From Ectobius pallidus (Eukaryota > Arthropoda > Insecta > Blattodea > Ectobiidae), in the NCBI GenBank assembly GCA_964059195.1, contig CAXKWD010000007.1, forward strand, positions 152,293,269-152,357,268: 64,000 bases of DNA, written 5' to 3'. The translations under genes and the position numbers were made by a program. Positions 21,927-34,354 of the stretch are shown piece after piece; the first letter of the stretch is position 1; the number at the start of each line of letters is the position of its first letter. Below the pieces are notes generated by a model that did no database searches, was not told the DNA's origin, and worked only from the letters and a program-made list of their open reading frames with translations.

Positions 21927-22987
21927 CAGGGTGTTAATGAATAACACCGAAATATTTTACCTGTGTATTGAGGAGACGTAGATAAGCAACTTATATTAGG
22001 AAATTTTTGCTCTATGGATTCAATTTATCCTTTACAGCAGGTATGGGCAACCTTTGGAAAGATGCGGGCTAAACTTTACGATGTTTATGAAGTCGCGGGC
22101 CGTAGATAATAGGTAGTTGTGAAAAAATAATCATGATACGGTTTTTTATATTTATAAAGTATAATGCTAAAGTTATATGAATGAGAACAATATCGAACTG
22201 ATTAGGTATTTACTTACAATCAGCAGATATTAATGAGAAGCTTGAGCTTGAACTTGAGAAACAAGATAATCAATGTTGGCATCAATCCCACTAATACACA
22301 AGCTCAGAGTGTTTTCCAAATTTTCATCTGTGAGTCTGGTTCGATAGCTACTTTGATTTAGGCCAATTGCAGCATGTTTCTGACCGGAAGGAACACTCTC
22401 GTAATTCAGGCTTATGTTCCTCCCCCCTCTCTCTCTCTTCTTGGCGAGAACCGAAAATATTTACTTTTTCGAGCGCGATTTTAAAATGTTCCGCGGGCCG
22501 GATCAAAAGTCGGGGCGGGCCACATCCGGCCCGCGGGCCGGGCGTTGCTCATATATGCTTTACAGCATAAAATTTCCCAGAGCATGGCCGCCACTGACTT
22601 CTAATATTTGAATAAATGCAAAACAAAGGATCTTCGTTGTTAACACTGGATTTATGAATAAAATAACTAATGCAGTGACAGCCAGTCATGTGATTAATCT
22701 GCAAATTTTGCAGATTATAAAAACTCTAAATTTTGATATATAGCAGTTGATGAATGATTAAGAATCAGGTTTTTATCGATCACTAAGCAGGCATGAAGTC
22801 AATTTAATGAAAATTTCAACCCTATTTCGCTTAATTATCGACTTATAAGCACCAAATTGTAATGACTTTAATGCCCTGTAGCATTCACATTTTACCTCAT
22901 AGAGCAAAAATCTCCTAATAAAAGTTGCTTGTCTATGTCCCCTCTATGCACAGGTAAAATATTTCAGTGTTATTCATTAACACTCTG
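21927..22987. mobile_element. Mariner-like MITE (GTTAATGAATAACACC family), copy 2, with nested hAT-like MITE
   Basis: CAGGGTGTTAATGAATAACA follows TA at 21925-21926; the inverse end is at 22968-22987. It is split at CTTTACAG by the hAT-like element 22038-22557. Confidence 0.8.
22038..22557. mobile_element. hAT-like MITE (CAGGTATGGGCAACC) with GC-rich end
   Basis: Ends CAGGTATGGGCAAC and GTTGCTCATATATG, with an exact 8-bp duplication CTTTACAG (22030-22037 and 22558-22565). Near the right end is a GCGGGCCGG / CCGGCCCGCGGGCCGGG cluster, the common GC-rich subterminal block of Charlie-like hATs. Confidence 0.87.
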
Positions 22988-23204
22988 TGTTTAATTTTGT
23001 TCCTAAAAGGGTGTTACTGATGTTAAAATATAGATAAAAATAATCTTAAACCCTTACCCTAAGACTTGTCGGGTCTGTAACATACACATAGACATACCAC
23101 GATTCAATTAAAATATAATATAGGCCTATATACATTAAAATGTTTTTCAACTTTATAAAAGTATATGTTTTATGAAGTTGTGAAGTGTTTTTCAGTATTG
23201 GGGT

Positions 23205-23495
23205 ACGGAGTGTCAGTGGTTGAAGCACTGCGCTACAAACCGGAAAGTCGCGGGTTCGATCCCCGATGAGGTTGTTGGTGTTTTCCAATTGGCCTAATCC
23301 TTCTGGTAGCACTATGACCCTGGGGTCGACTCAGCGTCTAATAGAAATGAGTACCAGGATCAATCCTGGGGGTAAAGGCGGCCGGTGCATAAGGCTGACA
23401 ACCTTACAACCTTCACGTGCCGAAAATCTAAAATCTTGGAGCCTCAGCCTCCCGGAACCCTCTGGGCCTCCATGGTCTGTATAGGGAATACTTTA
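23205..23495 (+). mobile_element. tRNA-headed SINE, family 3, copy 2
   Basis: GTGGTTGAAGCACTGCGCTA then box B GGGTTCGATCCCCG (23252), then a body shared with 5128-5408 and 57165-57340, ending GGCCTCCATGG. The tail is not clear. Confidence 0.82.
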
Positions 23496-23596
23496 CTTAC
23501 GTTTCAATTATTCCTCAGGCATTTCGGTCACTAAGATGTGTCATCTTCAGCCTTTATTCTTGTTACGCAGTATGTAAACAGTTTTAGGTTAATAAC

Positions 23597-24228
23597 TAGA
23601 GACCGGATTTTAAAGGGAAAATTTTCACCCAAAAAAGGACGAAAAAAGGGAAAATTATTGCCAAAAAAAGGTGGTAATAAAGGGAAAATTATTGCCATAA
23701 AAGGTAAGAAAAAAGGGATATAAAAGTAAAAGAGCCTAAAAATTCAGCAGAGAGATACATGTTTGTTTTATGTAAAGCCTTTGCTTGCTCTACAGCTGCT
23801 GATTCTGTAACATCTAATGACTGAAGAAATTTTTTGATCTTGTTGAAATTCTCACAGAGGAAAATAGCACACGAAATCCACGTTCCCCACCTTGTTATAA
23901 TGGGAAACTTAGGCAATGGCAAGCCTGTGATTTCCCTGTAACGCTTTATTCTGCTGGGAGGAATTATTTTTTCAATGGTGAATCAGTGAAAACAATTTTT
24001 AATGTTTTCATCCTACCAAATACTGGGCAATTTACGGATTTTTCAAAGTAAATGAGCAAAAAAGGTACTGGAAAGGGAAAGTTTCTAAAAAAAGGGATAT
24101 GAGCCTAAAAAAGGACGTTAAAACCAGATCATTTGCAGTTAAAACTTACTCAGTAATGTCCTGTTCAATTTTATCACGTTTTGTGATGAAATATAAAAAA
24201 AGGAATTCCCTTTAAAATCCGGTCTCTA
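23597..24228. mobile_element. hAT-like MITE, family E
   Basis: TAGAGACCGGATTTTAAAGG and inverse with an exact 8-bp duplication TTAATAAC (23589-23596, 24229-24236). The interior has many AAAAAAGG(A/G) phrases. It ends 104 bp before the 24341 exon. Confidence 0.9.
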
Positions 24229-24340
24229 TTAATAACATCCAGTATTAAGTGATTTATATTCCATGGGGAAGGTTGGGTCCCTATAACAGAGGTCAGGCTG
24301 CTTATAAGAGTCCACTGTCACAGTCATATCACTCGTTCAG

Positions 24341-24548
24341 GTCAGGGGAAGTCTGGATGCCACCGTTGGAAGCGGAGAAAATCGAAGCAAGAGCCCCCGG
24401 CGAACCAGCTGCTTCCTCGAGGTGCCCAACGACCCCATGTTCCGCTCCAGGTCTCGATCACTGGACGATGGCACCAGAGTGCGTGTTTCTCTCCCTCCCA
24501 GCGACTGCGAGACCACCTACCGGATATACGACGAGATCGTCAAGGAAG
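24341..24548 (+). CDS. SNF4Agamma: Internal coding exon, AMPK gamma subunit N-terminal linker
   Basis: Acceptor TCGTTCAG ends at 24340; donor AAG|GTAACT at 24549. Phase 0 at the start, phase 1 at the end. It encodes about 69 residues, rich in Arg and Ser: GENRSKSPRRTSCFLE, then NDPMFRSRSRSLDDG, then SDCETTYRIYDEIVKE. The last Gly codon is completed by the 38333 exon. RRTS and SRSRS look like kinase sites and disordered linker. The gamma subunit binds AMP/ATP through CBS domains in the energy-sensing AMPK complex; those domains are not in this window. Identity rests on the in-phase join to the more diagnostic next exon. GC content is clearly above the flanks. Confidence 0.7.
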
Positions 24549-24676
24549 GTAACTATGCTCCTCTGTTTCCCATCGAATTGTGTTTAATGTTAAATGGTAT
24601 AAAATGTGTACTTTGTGAATCAGTTCATTTTGAATGTATTATTTTAAAATAGAATATAGTAGTAAAAGAAGATTTA

Positions 24677-25298
24677 TCTTATAATAATAAAAGGACGTGT
24701 TTGTCTGTCTGTTCGCGATGCCCAGCGAAATCTACTGAACGCAGAGATCTGAAATTTTAAACATAGATGGACTGAAAGGTGGGCGAATGCACCTCGAAGC
24801 CGGATTTTTAATTTTAGCTTTCGTTCGCGAGTTATGAGTGAAAAACTGGCAGAAAACGTGATTTTAGCGCTGTCGAAGCATCAGATTTCAGTAATACATT
24901 TCAATGTCAAATCAATTGCATTTGGCTTTGGCTATTTTTGTCATACCGTGGAAATAAAGCATCGCGATCGCTTGAATGTTGTAAGCCCACGCTGGTGCAT
25001 TTGTTTAGAATGTCAAGGCCCATAGACATACGAAATCTTCAACCTACACGGAAAAGGGATAATCAACATAGGCCTAAATATGATTAAACATTGTTCGATT
25101 TGGACGAAACTCACTATACAGGGATTTTCTGGGTCAAGGAACTCGAATCTGAGATCGCTTTTGCCAGGCGACGCTATCTAATCGTGGTAAGTAGTCCACG
25201 TGGTTTAGGTGTTAATAAATATAATGTTTTAACTATTATGCTCTTAATTTTTTATTTTTGAAATAATTATCGCGGGCGAAGCCGCGGGCACATGCTAG
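24677..25298 (+). mobile_element. Non-autonomous Helitron, family 1
   Basis: Starts TCTTATAATAATAAAAGGAC after an A and ends with hairpin CGCGGGCGAAGCCGCGGGC, spacer, CTAG and then T: the A|T insertion, TC start and CTRR end of Helitrons. No Rep/helicase coding. Related copies: 5780-5887, 48110-49560 (split), 59294-59994 (-), 62793-63000 (-). Confidence 0.8.
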
Positions 25299-26479
25299 TT
25301 TTTCCTAAAAACAACTTACTTTTTAAATGCGTGAAACTCAGTTTCTCACGAAGATTATAAATTCGTGCCGGACTGCAAAGAAAACAGTTAACACAATGAC
25401 TAGCCTCATGGTTTATATCTTTTACTTGATCATGTAAATTTTACAAGAATTTTAAATTTTCTTTAGAGTTATTTTCCGTAATTTTATTACAAATTTAAGG
25501 CACATCATTGTATCCCATAGGATGCATTATACAGCTAAGGGTTAAGAATAAAGAACCTGTATTATGCTCACACTTTATCTTGAGCCGAAAAAATGCGGGG
25601 GTGAGGGGAGCTGATATAGCATGCAGTATAAGAGACTGACTATTGCAGAAGGCGGTGAGTTGAAATTGACGTCATTTCTGAAGGGTTGCCAACTACTAGA
25701 AAATATAACGTGCGTAGTTTTATGCTGGTACAGAATGGAACTAATTGTAATTAGTAGAATTTCAACTCTCGCTACCAAACTAAAGAGTTTTTATCTATGC
25801 AGATATTATAGTATAATCTATCGCTGGAGAAAGGAATTAAATAATATATTTCTTTACACAATCTCTCTCCCAGTCTTCAGAATATAGAAAATCGGTTTAA
25901 AAGTTGTATCATTGTACATGTAGGCCTATTTGAATATGTACATTCACAAGCCTTAATTAATAAATATAACTAAATATCTTTCACGAGAGTTTATAGGTAA
26001 TTAATACAACTTTCTAGCAAAATAATCAAGACTGACTTGTTCTATTCTCCAACGACAGATTCAGCTTAAAACACATTAAATTGCTTTTCCTTCCAATTCG
26101 TTTATTTGGTTTATTGTTTATTCGCTGATGTCCGACACTTCTTGGTTTAAAGAATCTTCATTTTTAACTTCGTTGTCACTTATATCGACCATTTCCACAA
26201 CACCTTTATTCTAATGTCCCTGGATTTAATTTTGTCATTTGCAGAATAATATGTTGTAAACAAATAAAAAAATTGACGGTAGTTCAAGAATGCCGCTACG
26301 GGACATTTTTTTGAGTATGGCAACACTGGGAACGGGCCGTGATCTTTATTTTTTCGAGCGAGGCCTTCTTGACATGGACTGTTTTCAGTATTATGGAGTG
26401 TTTAGCTCAAGATAAAGTGTGCGATTAATAATAGAAGCAATGGAACAGTTCGACAACACCCAAGCCATAAAATAGGCAC
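25299..26479. other. Intronic stretch, nothing recognised
   Basis: AT-rich; isolated short frames have no codon structure or motif. Confidence 0.4.
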
Positions 26480-26672
26480 CAAATTGGGCATTATTCTGGT
26501 ATCGGTTGATCCGAAATCGGTACGTTATAGCCTTTAATGTGTATACCAAGTTTCATGAAAATACGATAAAGCGTATTTGAGTTATCGCGCGTACAGACAC
26601 ACAGACAGATGGACAGACATTTTCCCGTCTCCCACACAATCTCATAAGTACCATTCTGGCACTTAATAAACA
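26480..26672. repeat. AAGTGCCAG-ended repeat, partial copy 4
   Basis: GGGCATTATTCTGGTA, TTTCATGAAAATACGATAAAG, the CAGACACACAGACAGATGGA run, and the end CTGGCACTTAATAAA. Confidence 0.7.
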
Positions 26673-26749
26673 CCGGAATTCCGTTTATAATCCGTAAATT
26701 ACATGTCCTTTTAGGCTATGTGAATCTTATATGTGTGTGTTTATGATCA

Positions 26750-27180
26750 GCATAGTTCGAAAGATCGTACAAAAACAAAATTTCATATTTCAGTTAAAAA
26801 TCTTCTAAGGGTGTGAGACGAAGAACGATTATTTTCTCTTACTTTTTCTACCACTATAGAAAAATAAAATTTCATTTCTCACGATCTTCTCGAAAATGGT
26901 TCTAATAATTTTGCACTAAGTGCTAAAACGTTTATTTCAAACATTTTTTTATAACAAATTTATGAAGGGTAATTATAAGTTAACCGCCGTTCATAGAAAC
27001 TCTGGCTCTAAGTCTTCTGTGACGAACAATAGGCCTACAGAATGAGGATGGGACAGATGAATACACACTCCTTCCAATATGGCCTTTTGCTTCGCGAATA
27101 ATGCGAATTTGAATTCGCACTAGTGCAGTACAGCCCTGTACTCTGCTGGAATCTATATTGGGTAGAGGAGTTATGTGTGT
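26750..27180. repeat. Repeat family L, diverged copy
   Basis: Shares CACGATCTTCTCGAAAATGG-like and ATAATTTTGCAC phrases with 43680-44010. Borders not defined. Confidence 0.45.
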
Positions 27181-27195
27181 GTGTCACATGATTTT

Positions 27196-27207
27196 TTATT
27201 ATTATTG

Positions 27208-27267
<60 letters not shown>
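27196..27267 (+). repeat. (ATT)n microsatellite
   Basis: Roughly 24 ATT units. Confidence 0.95.
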
Positions 27268-27637
27268 GTTATGGATTTAAGTTACAGCTGATGAAACCAG
27301 TACATTGAGAGATATTATTAATACCACTCATCCTTTTAAACCGGTTTTTGCTGTTAGTTAACAATTTGTAAGTACCATGTCACCTGTCAAGGTGTTGAAA
27401 AGCACGAGCGAAGATTAGATCTCAGTTCTAAATATTACATAACAGGCATTTGTTTGTGATATCTGTGCGTAGTTGGCATGAAAACCAAACCAGTAGAAAG
27501 GTCGCGGGCATTTGTTTTTTGTTTTTTCAAGAGATTTAAAGTTTTTCATGTGCTACATTCCACTATTGCAAGGGTAGTTGAAGGAAGCCTTGATTTCCGT
27601 GTTTCCTATATAGGCTCAGATGTACAATGTATTAGAT

Positions 27638-28155
27638 CAGTGGTTCCCAACCTTTTTCAGCTGGCGACCCACCTTTCCTTATCGGAATACCTCCACGGTC
27701 CATCGGTCCATGGTGTAGTAGAAAACCTTATTTGTATCGTATCCCTTCCTTATGTATATATAATTTACCATCAAATATTGCAAATATATATACTGGGTAA
27801 GCTTATATATGTTTTTTTGAAGATACAGATTGATTACTGATAAACAATTTGTGTTCTGATTTGAAAATGGTTGACAATATATAAGCACTTTATTTAACAA
27901 TAGATACATGTTTGCAATATAGGCAACAAGTGGTTTCATACTCACTAACAAGTGTTCCTAGGTGAAGATAAAAACTATGATTATAAAAGTACACAAAGAA
28001 CCAAGAAAACAATCAAAACGCAATTTGATTTGTATCGACTATTTCTTATCTTTTCTGCTGGTTTATTCGATGGTTTCTGATAGTTTTAAGATCGAGTCAC
28101 GACCCACCTGTAACCCTTCCGCAGTGGGTCCCGACCCACCGGTTGGGAACCGTTG
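27638..28155. mobile_element. hAT-like MITE (CAGTGGTTCCCAACC)
   Basis: Ends CAGTGGTTCCCAACC and GGTTGGGAACCGTTG with an exact 8-bp duplication TATTAGAT (27630-27637, 28156-28163). Longer relative of 15417-15805. Confidence 0.9.
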
Positions 28156-28506
28156 TATTAGATTAATTATTAAAGTATTACATTGTTTCCCACCATATTG
28201 ATAGTAGGCTTTGCTTTTGCAAGCTTGACCGCGTACATAGTTCCGGCTTGCTCTATCTTAGCAGTCCACAAGTTGAACAAGTTTGATGTAACTTAATCCC
28301 TTACTATGTTCTAACTTAATGACTGAAGTTAAACCAAGTTGGACACAGCAGAAATTCTAACCTACAAACTGCCTTATTCTAGGTCTACAAGGTTTATCTT
28401 GACGTAAAGCTATCTTCCCGTGATGTACAGTTGAAAATACTGGATCTGTGTGATAAGTCTGGCGAGTCCACAGTATTTTATCATCATCCAGGGAAGGTAT
28501 CTAATA

Positions 28507-29035
28507 CAGGGAGTTAATGAATAACACCGAAATATTTTACCTGTGTATAGATAGGACATAGACAAGCAACTTTTATTAGGAGATTTTTGCTCTATGGATT
28601 CAATTTTTCCTGTTACAGCATAAAATCTCCCAGGGCATGGCCGCCACTGACTTCTAACATTAGAAAAAATACAAAACAAAGGAACTTCGTTGCTAACACT
28701 GGAGTTATGAATAAAATAAACTAATGCAGTGGCGGCCAGTTATGTGAATAGACTGTAAATCTTAGAGAATATTAAAACTCTAAATTATGATATAGCTGTT
28801 ATTACTGATTAAGAATCAGATTTCCGTCAATCGCCAAGAAAGCATGAAGTCAATTTAATGAACATTTTAACCCTATTTCGCTTCATTATTGATTTATGAG
28901 CAAATTATAATGATTTTAATGCCATGTAGCATATACATTTTACGTCATAGAGCAAAAATCTCCTCATAAAAGTTGCTTGTCTATGGCCCCTTTATACACA
29001 GGTAAAATATCTCTGTGTTATTCATTAACATTCTG
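28507..29035. mobile_element. Mariner-like MITE (GTTAATGAATAACACC family), copy 3
   Basis: CAGGGAGTTAATGAATAACA and inverse, TA at 28505-28506 and 29036-29037. This is the best-preserved copy for the borders. Confidence 0.82.
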
Positions 29036-30576
29036 TATAATATTTGATCTTGTGTTTCCGTGAAGATCCAACGCCACCTATTAACAAGACCTTATTCAAT
29101 TGTGAAATATTGAAAGTGCCCTTGCTCGGTTGCCATGCCAACGAGGAAAAAAGAGCATAGCCGAAATTTATTTTTTGAAGTAGCCTCACTTTGTCGACCG
29201 CTTCGATTTTTTTCAAACTGCTCTACTTGATTCATTTGTTTACGATTCGCAGAGATCTGTGTATTTTCTTTTTTACGTAGCTGGACAGAAGGGAATCATA
29301 AATTCACTCCTAAATGGGAAAACATTAAATGATTTGGATGTTTGGGGGGGGGCAAAGGAACTCAAATCTGAGAGTTTTCCCCGGTCGGTGTTTTTAGGTA
29401 GATTTCGAAGAAAAATCTACCTATTGCAATGGATACCACTTCATGATTTTCGAAAAATTCTTTCATATCTTTACGTTTCATGCTCCCCTAAGTACGAAAC
29501 CACCGTCCGTTCAAAAAAAAAAATGTTGTGATATATATATATATATATATATCTTTACACGATAGCGGCCGTAATTTTGAAGATATTTGAACCAAATTTT
29601 AATATGTTTTTTCTAGGCCCAATAGTTCGGACAAGTTCGTTAATGAGCAAAATTGGCCCAAGGGGGTGGTCGGGGGAGGGGGTTGAAATTTTTAAAAATG
29701 TATATCTCGGCCCCTATGAAGTATAGAGGGAAACTTTGTTTGAATAAATTAGAGTACTCGCTACGGAGTTCACAGTGACACCAACGATTCGGGGGTTCGA
29801 GTGAGGGTGGGGGTGGGGTGGGGGATGAAAATTCGAAACTTTTGAAACCACGTCTTGTGGGGTATCGTTGAAATGCTCTTGATGAGTACTCTACAAATCA
29901 ATAAATAGTTTCTTTATAACTCTCATATGACGCGAGATTTTAATGTTTGAAAATAATAACACTTAAAAGAATTATTATAATATCATAATTTTGTCTTGTT
30001 TAGCGGCTTTGCTAATTTTATTCATTGTTGATCTTGCGCACGGCCTCCCAGAATATTATATCCTATTCTTGTTGTCAAAACAAATGATTGTAGGCTCTTC
30101 CTCTTTACTGCAGGTTTGCCATGCCAAGGCTAAAAAAGAAGAGTGCTGCGCAGCGATAATAAATTAAACCAAAAGCACTTTGAAATCTACCTCAGCCTGT
30201 AGGCCTGCCTAAAGGGATTTTTTTAATCGTGAAATGCATCTCGAAGCCGGGTGTTTAGCTTTTTAATTATCAATTGATCATAGACATACCAAATTCGGCA
30301 CAGAGTTATCAGAAATGGAGTGTATTGTGATCAATCCATACATACATTCCTTAGTCTTGCTGTAATCGATCACTTATATCGATAACTTCTCGGCAGCAAT
30401 AGAAATAGCAGGAAAGGAAGCACGCTTTATGAAATTATGGAAGAAATCAGACTGAAACAAAATATTACGATTTTGAATCAATACGGAAGGGACACATTTC
30501 GCATAGTCGAACAAATTTTACGATAACTTATTTCGTGGATTCAGTTTGCTTAATAGTGATGTTTTATAATAATAAT
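29036..30576. other. Intronic stretch with an undefined repeat (29045-29400)
   Basis: TTTCCGTG-AGATCCAACGCCA to AAAGGAACTCAAATCTGAG matches 38755-39110, a dispersed repeat whose end resembles the internal CGAAACTC...AACTCGAATCTGAG part of the family 1 Helitrons. An (AT)n run lies at 29530-29552. The remainder has nothing recognisable. Confidence 0.5.
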
Positions 30577-30584
30577 ATAATAAT

Positions 30585-31349
30585 TAGGGCCAGGCATTTA
30601 GTGACCATAAAATAGTGAAAAAATGCAAAATAAAAAATGCATTTATGACCTAAAAATAGTGAAAAAATTACCAAAAATTAAAAAAAATGCCCAATAAATT
30701 TACCATTATTACTTATAATTTTTTTAAAAGTTATGAATTGCTAAAAACAATTTATGACAGTGTTTTATATATGAATTTACATTATAACACACACTTATTT
30801 TGTTACTAAGGAAATAAGTAGATTTATGCTACTTGGACACCCTTAGCGAAAAATTAATTCTTTCTGAACTGGCATGCCCTTCAAATTGCCCCTAGCAAAT
30901 ATGTGCCATTTAAAAAGAAAGAAAAGATAACTATTTATTGCTACAAGACAAACTGCTGTGGTGTTTACAATAAATCTGAATTAAAATAAACTATGAACAC
31001 TTGGCGGAGATTCTCAAATAAAACCGATTGTTGGTTGTTTGAAAGTAACTATTTGTGCATGGAAAAGCTCCTCTCTACCTCCACTGAAACATGATCTAAA
31101 AAAGCCGAAAATTACCTAAGAATCCCCAAAAATACCTAAAAATGCCAAAAATGACCTATAAATTGCCAAAAAATACGTATCTTTCGAAAATGACGAAAAA
31201 TGCAAAATAAAGCAAAATAAAGCAAAATAATGCAAAAATAAATTGCCCTTATTTAATCAATTATTCTATTATACACATTTATATATATTCGAGCTATCTT
31301 TTTAGCCTTCATACAAAAAAGATGCAAAATCATCAAACGCCTTGCCCTA
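30585..31349. mobile_element. hAT-like MITE, family D copy 1
   Basis: TAGGGCCAGGCATTTAGTGA and inverse (CGCCTTGCCCTA), 8-bp duplication ATAATAAT (30577-30584, 31350-31357; simple-sequence target). The interior repeats TGACCTAAAAAT, AAAATGCAAAATAA and CCAAAAAT phrases. Confidence 0.78.
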
Positions 31350-32002
31350 ATAATAATTATATAATTTTAGTGATTTTTTTTTAAATTTCGCGCTTATCAC
31401 TGTTAAAAAAATACAATCCCTAGTTATGTTAATTGTCACCATCATAACACCGAGATGTCCGCCATATTGTTTTTATGTAAAAGTTTTCTTTTAATTTTGG
31501 TATTGGTATAACCACCTGGGCCATCTCACTTTGTGAGGCGCAGACATTAATAACATAATTGCACTTAATGCAAAAGAGACTTCATCTGAAGTTAAAACTG
31601 TAAAGCTAGGAATTAAAAGCTTCTTTTCCGTAATTCATGCTCTAATGAATATAAAAGCATTTAGCTACACATTATGAATATGTATGAAATAGGTGCGCGT
31701 GAATGTCAAAGCCTCCTGAGTGGACGACAAGTTGTTTTAATTAGAGGTGGCCGTGGACGGGAATGCAAAGTCTCCTGTTCTAATTAACTCACCAGCGGAA
31801 CAAGCGAAGCGAGAAATATCCCATTACCTGCCTACATCTCTATTTACTTCATCGACTTGCTTTACAACACTAAATTAAGTGCGAAAGCAATACAACCGAA
31901 TAAGGTTTAATGGATGTAACGAGAAACCTAGAGGTAAATTAACTTGAAAAGATTTAGGCTAATCACACACTGGTGACTTTAATCACGGTTGGGAATTATA
32001 TG
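31350..32002. other. Intronic stretch, nothing recognised
   Basis: No supported feature. Confidence 0.4.
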
Positions 32003-32010
32003 GGGATAGA

Positions 32011-32510
32011 TAGGCTTGCCAGATTTCTGAAATGTTCAACCGGAACACCGGAATACCCCCCAGCGTCGCGGGTATTCAAGGGTACACACCCTTGGCGAGT
32101 TCTTAGAGTGTTTTAGAGGGTAGTTTATTCTCATGCTATGAATAAATGGTTACTTATTAGGAACCTAAATCAGGGGTAATAATAAATGACATAAGCATAT
32201 AAATTTAAACATTTTATTTCTAACATGTTAATGTTTAAAACACTTTGAATGAGGAATAAAAATTTGAACAATATTTACATGTACTTTTCATTGGCTAGGA
32301 CTTTTTTTTACTTTTCATACAGTACAGAAGTAAATGACAAAGTAATTATCATAAATAATCCTTCACAGTTAATTATTTTTAGACTTTTTTTGATCATCTA
32401 GAAAATCAAATTTAATTTTTACCGGGACGTGAAGTAAACCGGCCGGGACACCGGGATTTTGTCTGAAAACCGGGACTGTCCCGGTCAAACCGGGACGTCT
32501 GGCAAGCCTA
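32011..32510. mobile_element. hAT-like MITE (TAGGCTTGCCAGA)
   Basis: TAGGCTTGCCAGATTT and inverse GTCTGGCAAGCCTA with an exact 8-bp duplication GGGATAGA (32003-32010, 32511-32518). Repeated CCGGGAC motifs occupy the right third. Confidence 0.9.
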
Positions 32511-32943
32511 GGGATAGAGATCAATGTATTGCTTTTGAGATAATCAAGAAAAACTATTTTCATCATTTTATTTCACCATTTATACGATTTTTCATAGTTA
32601 CTGCAATGTTACAGATATCTTTTAACATTGTATAACTTACCATTAAAGTAAATATTAATTCAATCTTACGTGAGCTATTTACAGAAAATAACAATTGATT
32701 TATCCAGTTCTCACACTCAACCAAACTTTTGAATTCTTTCAGCAGAAAACTACAAAACCACTTATCTGAATGATTTTATTACATCGGTTTTCAATATGCA
32801 TTAGGTAGTCATTCTGTATAGTAGCTTTGTTGATAAAAATCTCTTAAAAAATTAAAGACAACAAACGCATGATCTTTTCACTCATACTTACCCCCAGGGT
32901 CCTGTTTCATAGAATTTGCTAGTAATATTAATTAATAATATTA

Positions 32944-33931
32944 TCTAATATATAAAATCGAAAGTGTGTATGTATGTATGTATGTATGTATGTTTGTTCC
33001 TTATACAAATCTACATTTCTTTACCAATTTACACGACATTTTGCACACATACCCAGTTCAGCCCGGGAAGTATAGCTGTCGACATTAAAATTCAAACAAA
33101 ATACTCCTTCCCTTGAAAATTATATAATTTCTGAGAATTTTATACTGAAAAAATGAATTGCTGTTTAGTTCACATGGCAACAGTAAATTGTTTACTATGA
33201 TTACATAGGGCCTTGGCAAGTATATAGCCTAATGCTTTAACGAATTATGATTCCATCGATGTAATATATTGGCGAAAATAATGACTGAAAATGAAATCCA
33301 CGAAAATAAAGCACAGTGTGATGTAGTCACATAACTTTCTCTACCCTCGACATAAGAAATATTTACTCACTTCACATTTTGATGTAGAATAAGAGGGACA
33401 ACTTAAGTGTGTGAGTATGCTATATCAAAAGTCTATAAATAATCCTTTCCGCTGATAAGTTATCCATACCTGTAGGCTTTGTATTAGTTGAGAAATAGGG
33501 ATGTTTATCATAGGCCCTAAGCATGGGATGGAACATTTTGAGTCCTATGCTCGCAGTATATTATGTCCCGGGTTCTAGGGGAGGAAAGTATGAAAGTGAT
33601 ACTGCATTTCTCTTTTATTTCAGCTCCGAAACGATTGTATAGTAACATGAGAATGAGAAATAAAATTTTCCGTCAAGTCAGTACAATCTTATGTAATTTG
33701 TGTTTCTTCTTATTTCAACCCCTCCCAAGCATGATGTGTAGAAGCAACGGAATGCAGCATTCCACATCCTCTATGAGCCATAAAAAGCTATATCCAGCGT
33801 TTTCTGATGCAATAGTTTGAGTGTGATAAATCTTTTTCTTCATTTCAAGTTCTACATACATAAAGTCCTTCATAAGTTAATTTCAAATTAAAAAATACAA
33901 GGCCCGGGCGACGCCGGGCCTTTTCAGCTAG
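32944..33931 (+). mobile_element. Non-autonomous Helitron, family 2, exact ends
   Basis: Starts TCTAATATATAAAATCG, then a TATG run, and ends with hairpin GGCCCGGGCGACGCCGGGCC, TTTTCAG, CTAG. The flanks are A and T. The paralogous empty site at 11399-11993 reads AATATTA|GAACTCAT, against AATATTA-[element]-TAACTCAT here, confirming insertion without target duplication. No Rep/Hel coding. Confidence 0.9.
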
Positions 33932-34354
33932 TAACTCATAATATTATTTATTAGTTAACATAATTCTGTTTCATAAAGATATGTTCACTAATAAAATCTG
34001 TTCACTATTAGTTCGTTAGTCAGCTGATTGATTTGGAGGTTAAGTTTGGTTGTTTGTGTTTTGTTTGCAACTTCAAAGCAGCACGGCCTACATATACCTT
34101 CATAAATGTAATAAATCTTATTATTCACATATTTGATGGCATCCATTTTCGTGTACTGCCTTCAGATTTAATGTTTTTTTTTTCTATTTGCTTTTTGTTG
34201 AACAGCTTCTTTTGTGGATTAGAACATATGAACTAGCGCTGAGAAATCAATAAACATATCAAGCACTTATTCAAGATAGAGTAGGCTTACGTAGGCCTTT
34301 TAAAATCTGACCTCAAAATCTAAACTCTTGTAGTGACTAAAGTTCCTTTCATGG

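Noticed and set aside
28383..28496. Open 38-codon segment bounded by TTCTAG and AAG|GTATCT, plus strand
   Set aside because: Looks exon-like and is a multiple of three, but in the phase required between the two AMPK gamma exons it hits a stop after a few codons. It could only belong to another isoform or gene, with no further evidence.
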